Shown here: one piece after another, positions 45,761-57,726 of the stretch | Layout: the number at the start of each line of letters is the position of its first letter | How positions within the stretch are numbered: position 1 is the stretch's first letter | Assembly: GCA_902729315.2 (NCBI GenBank) | Contig: LR746273.1 | Span: forward strand, 5,988,001-6,052,000 | Length of the DNA: 64,000 nt | From: Spirodela intermedia | Lineage: Eukaryota > Streptophyta > Magnoliopsida > Alismatales > Araceae | Reading direction: 5' to 3' | The notes under the pieces: model-generated | The model's input: the letters and a program-made list of their open reading frames with translations, nothing else | What the model was told of the DNA's origin: nothing | Database searches by the model: none | Position numbers and translations under genes: made by a program

Positions 45761-48072
45761 ATGCCGACCATCGTGAAGTTGTTCTCTCCGCAGGAAACCG
45801 CCCAGCACGACACTAGGGAAGACTGCTGGATCATCGTGGACGGCAAGGTGAATGACTCGGAGACTTGTATCTGTGCGTATTGATGCGTATCTTTTGCTGT
45901 TTTCCTGTGCCTTTTCCGTGTTTTTGTTCGTCACTGCGATGTAGATTTGTAAAATGCATGCGCCAAACTGATTGTGATATCGCAGATGCGCTCTGTCCCT
46001 TTGGTGTTTTCAGCTTACCGTGCGGAGAGTTGGGAGTTTGTAGGTTTTCCAAGTGATGAGTGCATCAAAATGATCGGATTGGAATCCTGCGATTCATGGA
46101 CAGTAATCTTCATTTTGGGACATAGTTAAATCTGCGGTTTGATGTTACCTTTCATTCCTTGAATTTCTCCATCATGGTGTGGGATTTGGAATTGTTCCCA
46201 AGTGTTCGGGTCAGCTTGATCCTAATGCCCTCCCATGGAGAGTCATTCCACTGTTCTATTGGCTGTCATTGTAGTTTTTGCTTGATCTTGTGGATCCTCC
46301 ATGCCTTTGGCTGTGCTTTTACTTGTCCCCCAATTATATCTGGTTGGTAAGAGCTGTTGCTCAGCTGACAATAAGTGTGCACTCTATATCGTTTGAGACT
46401 ATTACACTCGGTCTAAAAAATCCAAGAAACCTAGAGAGATGGTCCCTTTAGCAGCGCTCATTTCCTTGTATAGCTGCTAAACAGCGAAGAAGGAATCGGG
46501 TATCAATTTTCTTCAGGAAATATGGAACGGCTTTTCCTTTTTGGCCCCATTTTGGATCCAAAGACGTATTATAATGGATTTTTTTGGCAAACCATACGTT
46601 TACCCTTTTTCACTCCTGTAAACAACGACATCTTTATTCATCTATACGACGAAGGCTTTTGTTTTGATTGCTTCCTTGGTCCAGCTGCTCTGCTTGGCCT
46701 GTGGATCACTTTTTTTATCTGTTTCACAATATTACTCGAGATAATTTTTTCCATTTTTAGTCTGCGATCAGTTGCCTCAGGATTATGACGAACTTATATT
46801 CGTCTGTACTCCCATATATTGAGTTTGGATTGTCATAAAGTCCAGCCTGCTCTAGTTTTTCAGTGGTTTTTTTTTTTTCTTCTGACCCACCACCATATTA
46901 TTCAGGCTATTTTTTTTATATTTTTCAGTATGTGATCAGTTGGGTATGGACTGTGTGGTTCCTCTTATCGATTTCTATCAATCGAGTATTGTTACATAGG
47001 AGAGCAGAGCAATCGATTTCATCCCTTTTTTTATATGAAAAGTGGCGCGTGATATCTTGGTCCATATGCTGATGTTATGCTGCTAAATCAAATATTTCGG
47101 ACGGCTCTTTCAAGAGTTAAGATGGGGTGTGATTCAATGAGAGTTTTTCTTTTTCTTTTCTTGGCTTCCTTATAACATTGAATGTATCCATCACGAGCAG
47201 ATGCCTTTTTTCTTGCACTCTCATATGGTTTTTCCTTCTGAGAGCGACGAGGAGAACTGCTGACAGCAATAGCGTATATGTTCTCCCCTTAACATAATCA
47301 CATATTACAAAGTCGTGGTTATATTATTTTATTTTTATTTATTTTCTAAACCGATTCGCCCTCTTCCCTCTGGCCACACAAAACCCCTGTTCTCCTCCTT
47401 CATCTTGCATCTTTTATTATGCTCATATTTCGTCGGATTATTCCTATTTTTTTCACGAATTATTGGCAAGAAAAACCCCGAATTTTCCCCTTAATCTGCA
47501 TTTTTATTACTGTCGTATTTTCACTTTACGGAAATTCTTTAGTGTGGGTTTCTATTTTTGGAAAAGTCAACGGTCGCCATTCTCATGGGTTCTTGGTATA
47601 TATATCAGGTCTACGACGTCACCGAGTACCTGGATGATCATCCCGGAGGGGATGACATCATCGTCTCCGTCGCCGGTAAGATTTTATTTTTTTTTGTTTC
47701 CCAAGTTCGGTTTTATTTTTTAATTAAAAAAATGAAAAAATATTCGATTCGATCGTCGTGTTTGTTTCTGATTAATCCGAGCTCTGGGTTTCAGGCAAAG
47801 ACGCCACCGAGGAGTTCGAGGACGCCGGACACAGCAAGACGGCGAGGGAGCTCATGAAGAGCTTCTGCGTCGGCGAGGTGGACCCCTCGCCGCCACCGCC
47901 GCCGGCGGCGGAGCCCCAGGCCAACTCGGGGGGGACAACCTCCGTGTTCTCGCAGCTGCTGCTGAGCTGGCGGCCGGCGGCGCCGCCGCAACAGCTCTGG
48001 GTGGTGGCGGCCGCCGTCGCCGTCGCTGGGGTCACCGTGGCGGCGGGCTTGCTCTACTCGCGCAGGAAGTAA
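45761..48072 (+). CDS. Cytochrome b5
   Basis: This is a tail-anchored haem protein of the ER that passes electrons to desaturases, P450s and other oxidases. Exons are 45761-45847, 47609-47675 and 47795-48072, which sum to 432 nt for 143 residues. The start [17 protein letters not shown] is followed by [25 protein letters not shown]. His40 of HPGG and His64 of DAGHS are the two haem ligands. The Pro-rich linker ([10 protein letters not shown]) precedes a hydrophobic anchor near 118-138 and the basic end YSRRK. Introns are GT..AG with clean phases. Intron 1 is 1.76 kb and AT-rich with no other gene. The isoform cannot be named with confidence. Confidence 0.94.
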
Positions 48073-48570
48073 GCTTCTCTGATTGGCGGGGTTTTGTCTT
48101 GTTTCTTTCTTACATCGGATATAGTAGACCTGTTCTTCTGATTCGAAAGTGAGAAGATGGGGGGGAAACGAAAGTGATAAAGGCGAACATCAACGGAGAA
48201 AAGGTAGAGAGAGAGAATAAGGATAAGGATGACGCCCTCCGCGCCTCTTCTCTCTCATCTCTCACAAACTTTAGAACCCTTCTCCTTCCTCAAAACCAGG
48301 GGCGGCGCCTCCAGTTCCGCCGCCATCCCCCCAATCGGTCAACCCCCCGTGATGGGTCAATGGCGAAAGTCAGCCCAACGATGGAGACGGAGAGAAAGCG
48401 CCCAACTTCCGGGCTGGCGTGGACGGATTATGTCGGACCAGCCCTGTCCGACTCTTACTTACCTCTTCTGGGGGGCAATGATATTTATACACAACCAAAT
48501 TTGTAAACCCACGTTGATATCTGAGCATTTACCTCTTAGAAACTTGATTCTTGCCAATGAATTGATTGGG

Positions 48571-48605
<35 letters not shown>

Positions 48606-48720
48606 GGTCATATGATTTGATCGTGGAAGACGTAAATCTCTAAGAATATGATCATCATATTTTTCATAGAAGAAAGGCAGCAGACAGGCTGAAAACTTAA
48701 AAGAGGGCGTTGACATGGGG
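48073..48720. other. Convergent cytochrome b5 - B12D interval
   Basis: The interval holds 3' flanks of two convergent genes and a GA tract at about 48570-48605. No gene is seen. Confidence 0.6.
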
Positions 48721-49299
48721 CTAGTGGTCGTCGGCGGTGGCGGCGGAGGCGGAGGCGGAGAAGTCGGCAGCGGGGAAAATCCAGGGGCGATTGCGGTAGA
48801 GGAGGTGGCGGAAGCCGTGCTGCGTGTACTTCTCGCCCTGCTCCGCGTTGTCCTGGATGGGCGTCATCCTCTGGGCCTTCTTGATCCTGCAACCCCACAC
48901 ACCCCATGGGTTTCAGACTGATGGCTAAACGGATAGAGAGAGAGAGAGAAGAAAGAGAGAGGGAGAGAGAGAGAGAGAGAGAGAGGGAGATCAAACCTGA
49001 CGTCGGGGTTCATGAAGGCGTTCCTGGTGAGCTGGAAGATGCACATGCTCGAGACGAATCCCATGGCGGCGATGAGCGGATAGACCTGACAAGGAAACCA
49101 AACCAAAACCGGGGCCACCATGTTAGAACACCGGTCAACTCTTCTCTCTCTCTCTCTCTCTCTACTATGGTTTCATGCATGAGAAACAACAGCAGACGAA
49201 GAAGAAGAAGAAGAAGATGATGATGATGATGATGATGATGATTGGAGAGAAAATGGAATAGAGGTGAACACCAACCTCTGGCCTGACCCAGCGAGACAT
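48721..49299 (-). CDS. B12D family protein
   Basis: This is a small protein of the B12D/NDUFA4 (MLRQ) family, reported at mitochondria and linked to seed and seedling growth; its exact job is not settled. Exons are 49299-49276 (MSRWVRPE), 49085-48997 (VYPLIAAMGFVSSMCIFQL, NAFMNPDVR) and 48886-48721 (IKKAQRMTPIQDN, EQGEKYTQHGFRHLLYR). They total 279 nt for 92 residues, the family length. One membrane helix is at about residues 10-28. The C-terminus (PAADFSASASAATADDH) is Ala/Ser-rich and longer in low-complexity residues than I would expect. GA tracts interrupt both introns. Confidence 0.92.
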
Positions 49300-50200
49300 T
49301 GCGAGGAGGGAAATCCTTGTCTGGAGTTAGAAGACGATGGCTACTTAGTGTGAGGTCACCTGCACCTCCGGCGGGTTTATATTCTACTTACCGGGAGAGA
49401 GAAGAGGAGGAGGATACCCCAGGGGGAGCCGCCATGGTTTCCGGTGGGCTGCCTGTGGGGTTGACCGGAGGAAACCAGGAGCTCCGCCGCTGTTTACCCC
49501 CGGTCGTTGGCGGGTCAACGGCGACTTCCCGGTCGAGGAAGAAACTCGCGAGGAGGGGGGGGGGGGGTGACGGCGGAGATAATATTATTATTTATTTATT
49601 ACACGGCTGATGACGTGTCGATACATGGCAAAATGGAAATCCATGAAACTGAGAACGATGGGGTCGCCTGAGAAGGAGCGTTTCAATGTCGGTTGGAGTT
49701 TAAAGAACTTGGGAGGCGGAGCGGCCATTTCATGACGTCAAACCCTTCATAATCTAAATCCTCTCTCTCTCTCTCTCTCTCTCTCGTGAGTTCCAGGCTC
49801 AAAGTTGATATCGTCCGGGCGTTTCATGAGCAGCCAGCCAGCTGATAAGAACACGAGTCTTTTCTACGACTGAAAAATATAACTCATGGATCTCTCTAAC
49901 CATAATAATAATAATAATCCTAACACATAAATAAAAATTTAGAACATATGATAATAATCACCTTCCCAAACCCTAATCCACGAAAACTGTATATAAGATT
50001 GCGAGGAACCCATCACCCATTCATCACCTTTCAACCCCCTCCCCCCAGACAGCGGATCAAACCAGGGAATCTTTAGAAGAAGATCCAAGACAGCAGCAGC
50101 TTACCCTTCCTTCAGTCCCAGTAAATCAGCTCTCACTGCAGCCAGGCCCTCCAGAGGTGATCAACGGCGTTCATCTGCATATATCTGGCGACAATCTATC

Positions 50201-50258
<58 letters not shown>

Positions 50259-50461
50259 GCATGGAAATATATAGATATATATATATATGCTAGCTAGAAT
50301 AGGGTGGGTCTGACGATCGATTACCAACATGGAAAGTTTTACGGCATACAATAGAGATAGATAGATATGGCTCCAACAGGCTTCAGCAGTGATATGTTGG
50401 AGGAAAACATAATTCTTTCACATATTCATGCGAATGAAATAACCAGGGGACGTCGTTGACC
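49300..50461. other. B12D promoter side and candidate orphan promoter
   Basis: The stretch contains a G-run at about 49551-49567, CT tracts at 49762-49785 and 50202-50252 and the TATA-like box described separately. No coding sequence was recognised. Confidence 0.5.
49990..49997 (+). promoter_or_regulatory. TATA box without an assigned gene
   Basis: The octamer tatataag is a near-ideal plant TATA box. It is followed by a CA/CT-rich leader-like stretch (50015-50160) and a possible splice donor (ccagag|gtgatc) near 50156. No protein or known microRNA was recognised downstream. Confidence 0.35.
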
Positions 50462-51169
50462 TCAGTTGCCTCCACCCCCGAACAGGTAATCCAGGGAGGA
50501 TCCGCCGCCTGGGGCAGCGTGGACCTTGGTTGACCGCCGCTCCTGCACGGCATCGTGGGATGAGGATTAGAACCACGGAAGAAATAAGCTCACCTCCCAG
50601 GAAATAAGATTTCCTGATTAACATATTAATCAGATGTCTAGAATGAAAATATATATATGAATCGTGGAAACCTGAGAAGAACTGCCATATCAACAGAGGG
50701 TCAACTTCTCCGATCCTAGTATCTACAATAGTTAATCATTAACATAAACATCTCTGATGGTTTATGTTAATGATGGTGGTAATGATGGGCGGATGAGAGA
50801 TTGGACTTGGCTCTCCCTGGGTGTATGATCTTGATGAGCAGCCCTGGAAAACCTAGGCCATGCTTCCACAAGGCTTGAACACAAGAGAATGATAGAATTA
50901 GGGCACAAGGGTTTAGAGCCAACCGTGATGAAGTTTCCACTGTTCTGGCCATCTGCTCTGAGGTAGTTGTTCACATTGTTGCCTTGGATTCCAGCAGGGA
51001 TCTGCCTGGAGTTGTCCACTGGAGCAGGGGCAGCGGGGTTCTGAGGAGGGGCGGTGACGTCAGGGGGAGAAGGCTTAGCAGGAGACTTGGCAGGTGCTGG
51101 TGCCTCGTCGCTACCGAACAGATAACCCAGAGAACTCTGTCCGCCGCCGCTGCTGACGCCACGACTCAT
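50462..51169 (-). CDS. SPIRAL1-like microtubule protein
   Basis: This is a small plant microtubule-associated protein that controls directional cell growth. Coding exons are 51169-50924 (82 codons) and 50542-50462 (27 codons with stop), for 108 residues, matching the family. The N-terminal signature is MSRGVSSGGGQSSLGYLFG, the middle PAGIQGNNVNNYLRADGQNSGN and the C-terminal repeat STKVHAAPGGGSSLDYLFGGG. The two GGGxSSL(G/D)YLFG motifs are the conserved ends of SPR1/SP1L proteins. The frame stays open for 42 further codons upstream (to 51295), but that part is AT-rich and unlike the family, so I take 51169 as the start. A GC-rich leader exon probably lies near 54030-54100 (donor gacgag|gtgaga), giving a ~2.9-kb 5' UTR intron; this is inference. 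Confidence 0.93.
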
Positions 51170-51295
51170 CCTCTCTGACTTCTCTTCATACAACAAGTAT
51201 CCCATGTCAAACAAATGTGTTTTATTTAGAATATCATTCACTAAAATATCAACATATTTATCAATCAGAGAAGCCATGGGATTGCAAGATCTCAT

Positions 51296-54028
51296 CGTGA
51301 TAAGAATTTAGTCAAAAGAAGAAGTGCCGTGGTGAGACGTTGACAAGGCAAGATGAACACAGAATTCAAGGTGCAAGAAAATCACTTTTCTTTGAGGTTT
51401 CCAAGGCTAATAACTCAGATGACCGAGTCATAGGAACTGCTAAGAGCCGGCCGCAGTCATTCTTGGATGTTTATTTTCTCCATTAAAGTAAGTAAGGATT
51501 CTCTTCTACGAAGACCAATGTTATTCATTTCCTTTTTTTTAGTTAGTTTCTCTCCGCTACCTTTTTCATAAATTTTCCGAACTGTGATCCTTGCTATGTT
51601 CTTTGCACTTATTCCCATCAAAATAATACATTTAATCACGCATAAAATAAAATAAAAGCAAGCAGGAACAAGGTGGAAAAGACTAAAGGCATGTTGGTTA
51701 GTGACGATTCGTGGAAACGGGGAAATTAATAGTTTAACTAATTTCAATACGCAAACTTAACGTAAGCAACCTTCCCACCAGGGGAAAACATTCAAAAAAA
51801 CTTATACTATCGGACACAAAGGCTACAGAGATCATCTTTAAACAAGAATCAGACAATGCCATCATTCAAAATGACGGTGTGGTCATTAAACCAGTTTCAC
51901 AAACAAAGTTCATCATTCTTCAGATGAAAAAATTTCAATCACGTCACTTTAGGTATTGCAACCATCTATATATTTCATAATCGTAACATCTGGTTTCCAG
52001 AATGATGAAGAAAATGAAGGAAACCCCAAAAACAGACGGAGGGAGTATAATAAACAAAAGTTGAATATGTATTTTTCACACAAAAATAAGCCGTGCATGT
52101 TCAAGTAATCCATGGGAATAACTCAAAACAAAACCAGACTATTATGAAAATATTTTCGTACAAAGTTCACAAGTATTCTCCATCCAATTAATGCATTTAT
52201 TGCTTGTTTTAACAATTTCAGACCAATAAAATGATATCAGTTTATCAAAGCCAACGGAAGTGACACTAGCTTTCAGTAAATTTGAGTTGGATTACTGTGA
52301 TATACTTTGAAAGTTATTTTTTTCTAAATTACAATTTAAAATGATGTATAGAAAGAAGGGCAACAAAATAATTGCCTTTTGATTCGCTGAAAAGTCATTC
52401 AAGGAGATACCATAAACGTTATGGTCCCATATACATAAAAAATAGAGGAAAACATTATCAATGGGAGATAATTTCCCTTTTATCTGCGATAAGCTTCTCT
52501 CCATTGTACTGACTTGGCATTATCATGTCCTAATGAAATCCACAGTTTATTCTCAGCATGACAAGAATGCATATATAGTCTAATCGCATACATTAGTCCA
52601 AACAGATGCCCATCTGATGCTTTGAACGAATGTAAGCTAAGCCCATGAATCGAACATCGAAGGAGTTCCACTGAAAAATTCGATAATGAAAGATAAAAAA
52701 TAAACAAAAATTGAGGACGAAATGATATGGATAACATTTTAAGGACTGAAGAATACAAAAAAGTAAAACTTCTTGGAAATTATGTGATAGAGGAACTCGC
52801 TGAACCAATAATGTATAAAAGCATGCGTCGTGGAAAGAAAATATACAACGATCTCACAGTGCTGGTGAAAATGAAATGATGTGATATTAAATACACAAAT
52901 TTACCCAATAACTTTATCAGGGTTAGCAAAGCCAGTAGTCGCTCTTGCACTAATTTCACCCATTGATGTTACCAACGTGATAAAGATCAAAACTGGGTCC
53001 GTAAATGAGAGAGCTCACATAACTAGAAAAATGGAAATCATTCGAATAAATAGATACGCCTACTTTACTCATCACAAGTTGGTTTAGAGTTGGAAAACCC
53101 AATAATTTTATTGATCGTCGCGTAAAGTTAAAGTATAAGAGCACACGATGTATCAATCTAGGTTGTACAGAAGCCAACATCACTACTGCAACAATTACAA
53201 CACGTCTTAATCGATTTAATAGAATAAAATGATCTCAGCATTACCACGAGCACAACTCTCCCATAAAAAGACCACTAGAAGAAACCTACATGTTTTAAGC
53301 TCGATTGAACCGGATGAAAAACAAAACACCCAGACAAATGATGAGAATCAGCACGTTCCGATAAGAAACAAACTAGTTGCTAGAGACGTCAGAAGAATGC
53401 GCCAAATCATCTGTAAATATATCAGCTAGGGAACAAACAGCACAAAACTTAACGACAAAAAAATCCAGCTCGCAAGGGTTCCATACGTTATTGTCAATGC
53501 TTACAAAAATGGGACCTCGATATTTCGCTCTCTTGTTCGATAAGAAAGGCGGATCAAGACCTCAACCACATGTCCGGCCAATGCAGCCAAATGGATCTCA
53601 GCAATCCAGCACACCACAACTCAAGCCGTTAGCACTCCACCCGTTGTAAACATGAAACTGGTAGATGCAAAACATGCATTGGAAAAATGCAGTAAAAAAA
53701 ATACAAAAGATAACGATTCAAACGGTTTTTAAACCTCTGACCGCCTCAGTCGACCCCCGTAGTTAGGAATCAAATCAATATATCCCCAAAATCGAAAAAG
53801 ATAAGGAATACGAACAAAATGGCAGACGAAAACACAAGATCCAAGACCAGCTCCTTCAGCAATGCAAAGTCATGTCTATAAAAATGGGAAAATCGCAAAC
53901 CCTCACTGCAAGGATGCGGCATTGCCGTTTCATCGATCCAACCAGGGATCTGAACCTAACAGTCGGAGGAGACCAACAAGAAGCATCAAGAATCTCGAAA
54001 CAGGGGCAGAACCTCGAGTTCTCACCTC
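51296..54028 (-). other. SP1L upstream region, probable 5' UTR intron
   Basis: The 2.7 kb is AT-rich with no recognisable gene on either strand. Its placement between a GC-rich leader-like exon (about 54030-54100, - strand) and the SPIRAL1-like start suggests a long leader intron. Short open frames here have no family likeness. Confidence 0.45.
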
Positions 54029-54101
54029 GTCGCTCGACGAAGAACAGCGAAGGGAAGTCGGAGAAGCGGCAGGGAAGCAAAAGATCTGAAAACTGCGCTG
54101 G

Positions 54102-55150
54102 GGAGAAAGATCGGAGGGTGGGGTGTCTATTTTTATATGTGTTCAATAAATGAGGGAAATTTAAATATTTAATTAATATATATCTTTCGCATTTAAAATT
54201 AAATATATATATATATGTCCTAATAATGAAAATATCTTATTAAAATTAATATTTATATTTATTTATACTACTCAGCAGGTGAGAAGAGATCGGAGGGCGG
54301 CGTGTCCACTTTTTATATATTCAATAAAATCAGGACATCTTAAATATTTAATGATATATTTACATGTAAAATTAAATATATATGACACATATTATGAAAA
54401 TGTCCTATCAAAATTAGTATTTAGAATTATTTTATACTACTTAAACGGGGAGAAGAGATTTGAGGGTGCCGCGTCCATTTTTATATTTTCAATCAAATCA
54501 TAAAAATGTAAGTGTTTAATTAAATAAATATATTTTCACGTAAAATTAAATATCTCAGATATATATTACAAAAACATCCTATCAAAAATACTATTTTGAT
54601 TTATTTTATACTATTTACCAGGAGAGAACAGATCGGAGGCTGGAGTGTCCATTTTTATATATCAAATAAAATGAGGACATTTCAAGTATTTAACTATATA
54701 TATTGCATTTAAAATTAAATATCTCTGATAATTATCATGAAAATATCCTATCAAAATTAGTACGTAGATTTATTTTACACTAATTAGCCGGGGAGAAGAG
54801 ATCGGAGGGTGGGGCGTCCAACTTAAATATTCAATAAAAAGATAAATTATAAGTATTTAATTAAATATATATATATATATATTTCATGTAAAATTAAGTA
54901 TATCTGACATATATTATGAAAATATCCTATCAAAAATTAGTATTTTGATTTATACCCGGGGAGAAGAGTTCGGAGGGTGGGTGGGGGCGTCCATTTTCGT
55001 ATATTCAATAAAACGATATTTTAAAGCATTTAATTTAATATATATATTGCATGTAAAATTAAGTATATCTGACATATATTACGAAAATATCCTATCAAAA
55101 GTAGTATTTAGATTTATTTTATACTAATTAGCCGGGGAGAAGAAATCAGG
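54102..55150 (+). repeat. ~170-bp tandem satellite, six copies plus a partial seventh
   Basis: Copies start near 54102, 54278, 54449, 54624, 54793, 54958 and 55132 with periods of 165-176 bp. Each begins ggggagaagagatcggaggg, then a ggcgtcc block, attcaataaaa, a tatttaatta(t/a)ata stretch, gtaaaattaa(a/g)tatat, and catattatgaaaatatccta, and ends tttattttatacta(a/c)tta. Copies are diverged by about 15-25% judged by eye. The array fills the interval between the SP1L leader side and the TOM5 upstream exon. Confidence 0.93.
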
Positions 55151-56023
55151 GAGTGGTCTGGTCCGGGCTTTTTTTCGGGCCAAGCCCGATAAGCTTGCTC
55201 GGTTGGCGTGGCCCAATGGTAACCCTAGAAATCACCCGTCGCCTCCTTCTCCAACCTCACTAAACCCTCGTTCGACCTCCCCTCGGCCCTTGGCGCAGCA
55301 AGGTGGGGATTTGATCTCGCCTCCTGGTTTCCGTCTTCCTGATGCTTCCGCTTCCTCTCCCCTTTGCCACGTTCTTCCGGTCGATTTTTCGATTGCGGCA
55401 TTGCACTGCCTTACACGATGACTTGTGACAAGGATAGCCAAGTTCTGATGCCTCCGTCTGTTGTCTTAAGTAGTTCGTGTTATCTTTTCTCGGCTTTCCG
55501 ATTCTAACGATTTTAGCCTTCCTGCAGTGGGAAGCCTGTTTATGTTTGTATTCCCTGATGCTTGTTGTTCCTATGTTAATTTCATGCTTATCGATCATCC
55601 AGTGCGAGTACGGTTAGAGGGAACTTGGATCGAGATGTCCTTCAATTTAGCTGTGTTGGCCTTGATGTCCCGCTGTTTTAAGTCTTGAGCCGCCTCACTT
55701 GTTTGCTAATCGATGAAATGACCAGTCTCCATTCGGTGAGCTTTATCGAAGGCAGGTTTGACGTTTTAGGCGCGAAATTCTTCACCCGATTATATTGTAT
55801 TTTTTTAATTAGTTGATGTATTTTCATGTTATGTGATCATAGAAATTGTTTTTAAAGAAATCAAATCACTTCTGGTTTCCGGCATATCATGTTTGGGAAG
55901 ATGACTATCTATAGCTCCTCGATCTTGTTATTTCATTTTATACTATAAGATATTTCGGAATTTTAATCTTTAGAGCGAAAAACTATGAGCAGCCAGTGGC
56001 CCAGTCGCGAAGCTGCTACAGCA
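55151..56023 (+). other. TOM5 upstream region, probable non-coding leader exon
   Basis: A GC-rich stretch at about 55195-55310 looks like a 5' UTR exon, and the DNA after it looks like a leader intron ending ctttag at about 55973. A Pro/Ser-rich open frame at 55203-55421 is not like any family I know. Confidence 0.45.
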
Positions 56024-57239
56024 ATGGCGAAGGCCAAGACTTCTGTGGAGAAGGTGAAGGAATTTTGGAACTCCGAGGTCATGGACGAGGAGAGATGGGC
56101 GCAGAACTCGGTAACAGTTTGTCCTCTCTCATAGATCAAACGCACTATGTTCTCTCTTTTTCCTTGTGTTCATCTCCTCCCTGTTGTCAACTGGTGCTTT
56201 CATTTCGGGATTTAGGGTTCCCTATGGCAGTGATATCAGGGTTCAGGCTTACGGTTATGTGAGGATGAATCATCACCTGCGGTCATCTGTCGTATCAGAG
56301 TTCTGAAGCCAAGTATTACATGTATCTTTAATCTGATATAGAATCTTGGATCTGAAGACAGAAGATCTATAACCTAAATCAAATTAATTTTGTTCAAAAC
56401 CATTGAATTTTGTGACAATATTGTCTGAGAATCTGAAGCCTCCTTTCCTGGAGGATCTCAGGGCATTTTTTCAGTTTGATGACTACTCCAAGGCCTCTGG
56501 ATCATTAGCCGGCTGAAGGTTCAAATGCTTTTATCTTGTATTTTATCAATGATAAAACCCCCCCATCACAAACTTAGAGTGCAATACGTCCAAATTTTTT
56601 TATTGTTCATTGCACAATCTTGGAAATATGGCTGTTCTTGGATGAACTCTTATGGGTAAACCTCTGCAACGTCTTAGAATATACTGGAAGTAGTCTCTGG
56701 GTTTGATTATCTTCTCTATCATCTTGGTTTGGGTGTTTTTAATTTTTTTTATCTAGTAACAAAAATAAATATAGCATACATATTTCCTCCATCATCTTTA
56801 CTTAGGGTGGTCTATAATCCGTACTTTAGAGACTAAATAAATAATCTAGATGCTAGATATAAAAAAACTTGCCAAATTGAGAAAAAAATTCACACGGATA
56901 TTTCAAGAGTAGCTGATTGAAGCTTCACTGGCATCCAACATCTCGTTGATTTTATCGTTCCTTCCGAAGGAAAGCCTCATCATTTACAGGAAAATTAATG
57001 ATTAAATATTTTACTCCAAATTGCATCGGATCACATCCAAAGGATTCCTAGTGATTGACTCATTTCCAAATATTTCCATTTATTTCTGATGTTTCTCCTT
57101 CCCGAATTTAGTCAACATACTCAGTATCATTAACCATGGAAGATTCATTTCGTCTCTGTAGAAAATGCTGAGAGCTCTGGGATTGTTTGCTGCCTCAATA
57201 CTTCTGATGCGCAACTATGGAGACCTAATGGCAATCTGA
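56024..57239 (+). CDS. Mitochondrial import receptor subunit TOM5
   Basis: This is a small tail-anchored subunit of the TOM complex of the outer mitochondrial membrane. Exons are 56024-56110 and 57162-57239. They give 54 residues, exactly the length I remember for Arabidopsis TOM5. The protein reads MAKAKTSVEKVKEFW, DEERWAQNSKMLRALG, then LFAASILLMRNYGDLMAI, where the last ~20 residues form the anchor and the RNYGDLM end is family-conserved. An in-frame ATG at 55985 would add 13 residues (MSSQWPSREAATA). I prefer the second ATG for length, but if the leader is spliced at ctttag (55973) the first would be used. The intron is 1051 bp. GA repeats lie in the 3' UTR (57246-57274). Confidence 0.9.
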
Positions 57240-57240
57240 G

Positions 57241-57276
<36 letters not shown>

Positions 57277-57500
57277 ACTACAGCAATTGTTTTTTCTGGT
57301 CAATGAATCTTGTAATGAATTCTGAGTTTTAATTCCACTGATTCTGTTGGTATCAAAGGCTCTAATCAGTCAACAGTAAAGTCTACTCTCGGTAAACTGA
57401 TTGATTGAGAGATGGGCGTGAATAGGAAAAGACATGCGCCACGTGGCAGATGAAGTGGGCACTTCGGCCGGGACTCCCTCGAGTGTCATCCCCGTTGACG

Positions 57501-57514
57501 GTGCCACGTGGCAC
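57501..57514. promoter_or_regulatory. 14-bp G-box palindrome
   Basis: GTGCCACGTGGCAC is a perfect 14-bp palindrome centred on CACGTG, the core bound by bZIP and bHLH factors. A second, 10-bp GCCACGTGGC palindrome is at 57438-57447. Confidence 0.6.
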
Positions 57515-57688
57515 TAGATGATGTTGACATGGTGTCGAACGCATGACTACACGATGGAGACACAATCCATCTCACGCAGTCCATATCTACCGCCGTTCTT
57601 TCTGCTGGGTCGTCCCTCGCAGGAAGGCCAACATCTTACAGGGAGCAGAACCCGGAGTGCAGCTGAGAACACAGTTGCTTGCTTCCTC

Positions 57689-57726
<38 letters not shown>

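Noticed and set aside
50270-50400. MicroRNA precursor downstream of the orphan TATA box
   Set aside because: I found no stem-loop with a known mature microRNA sequence by eye.
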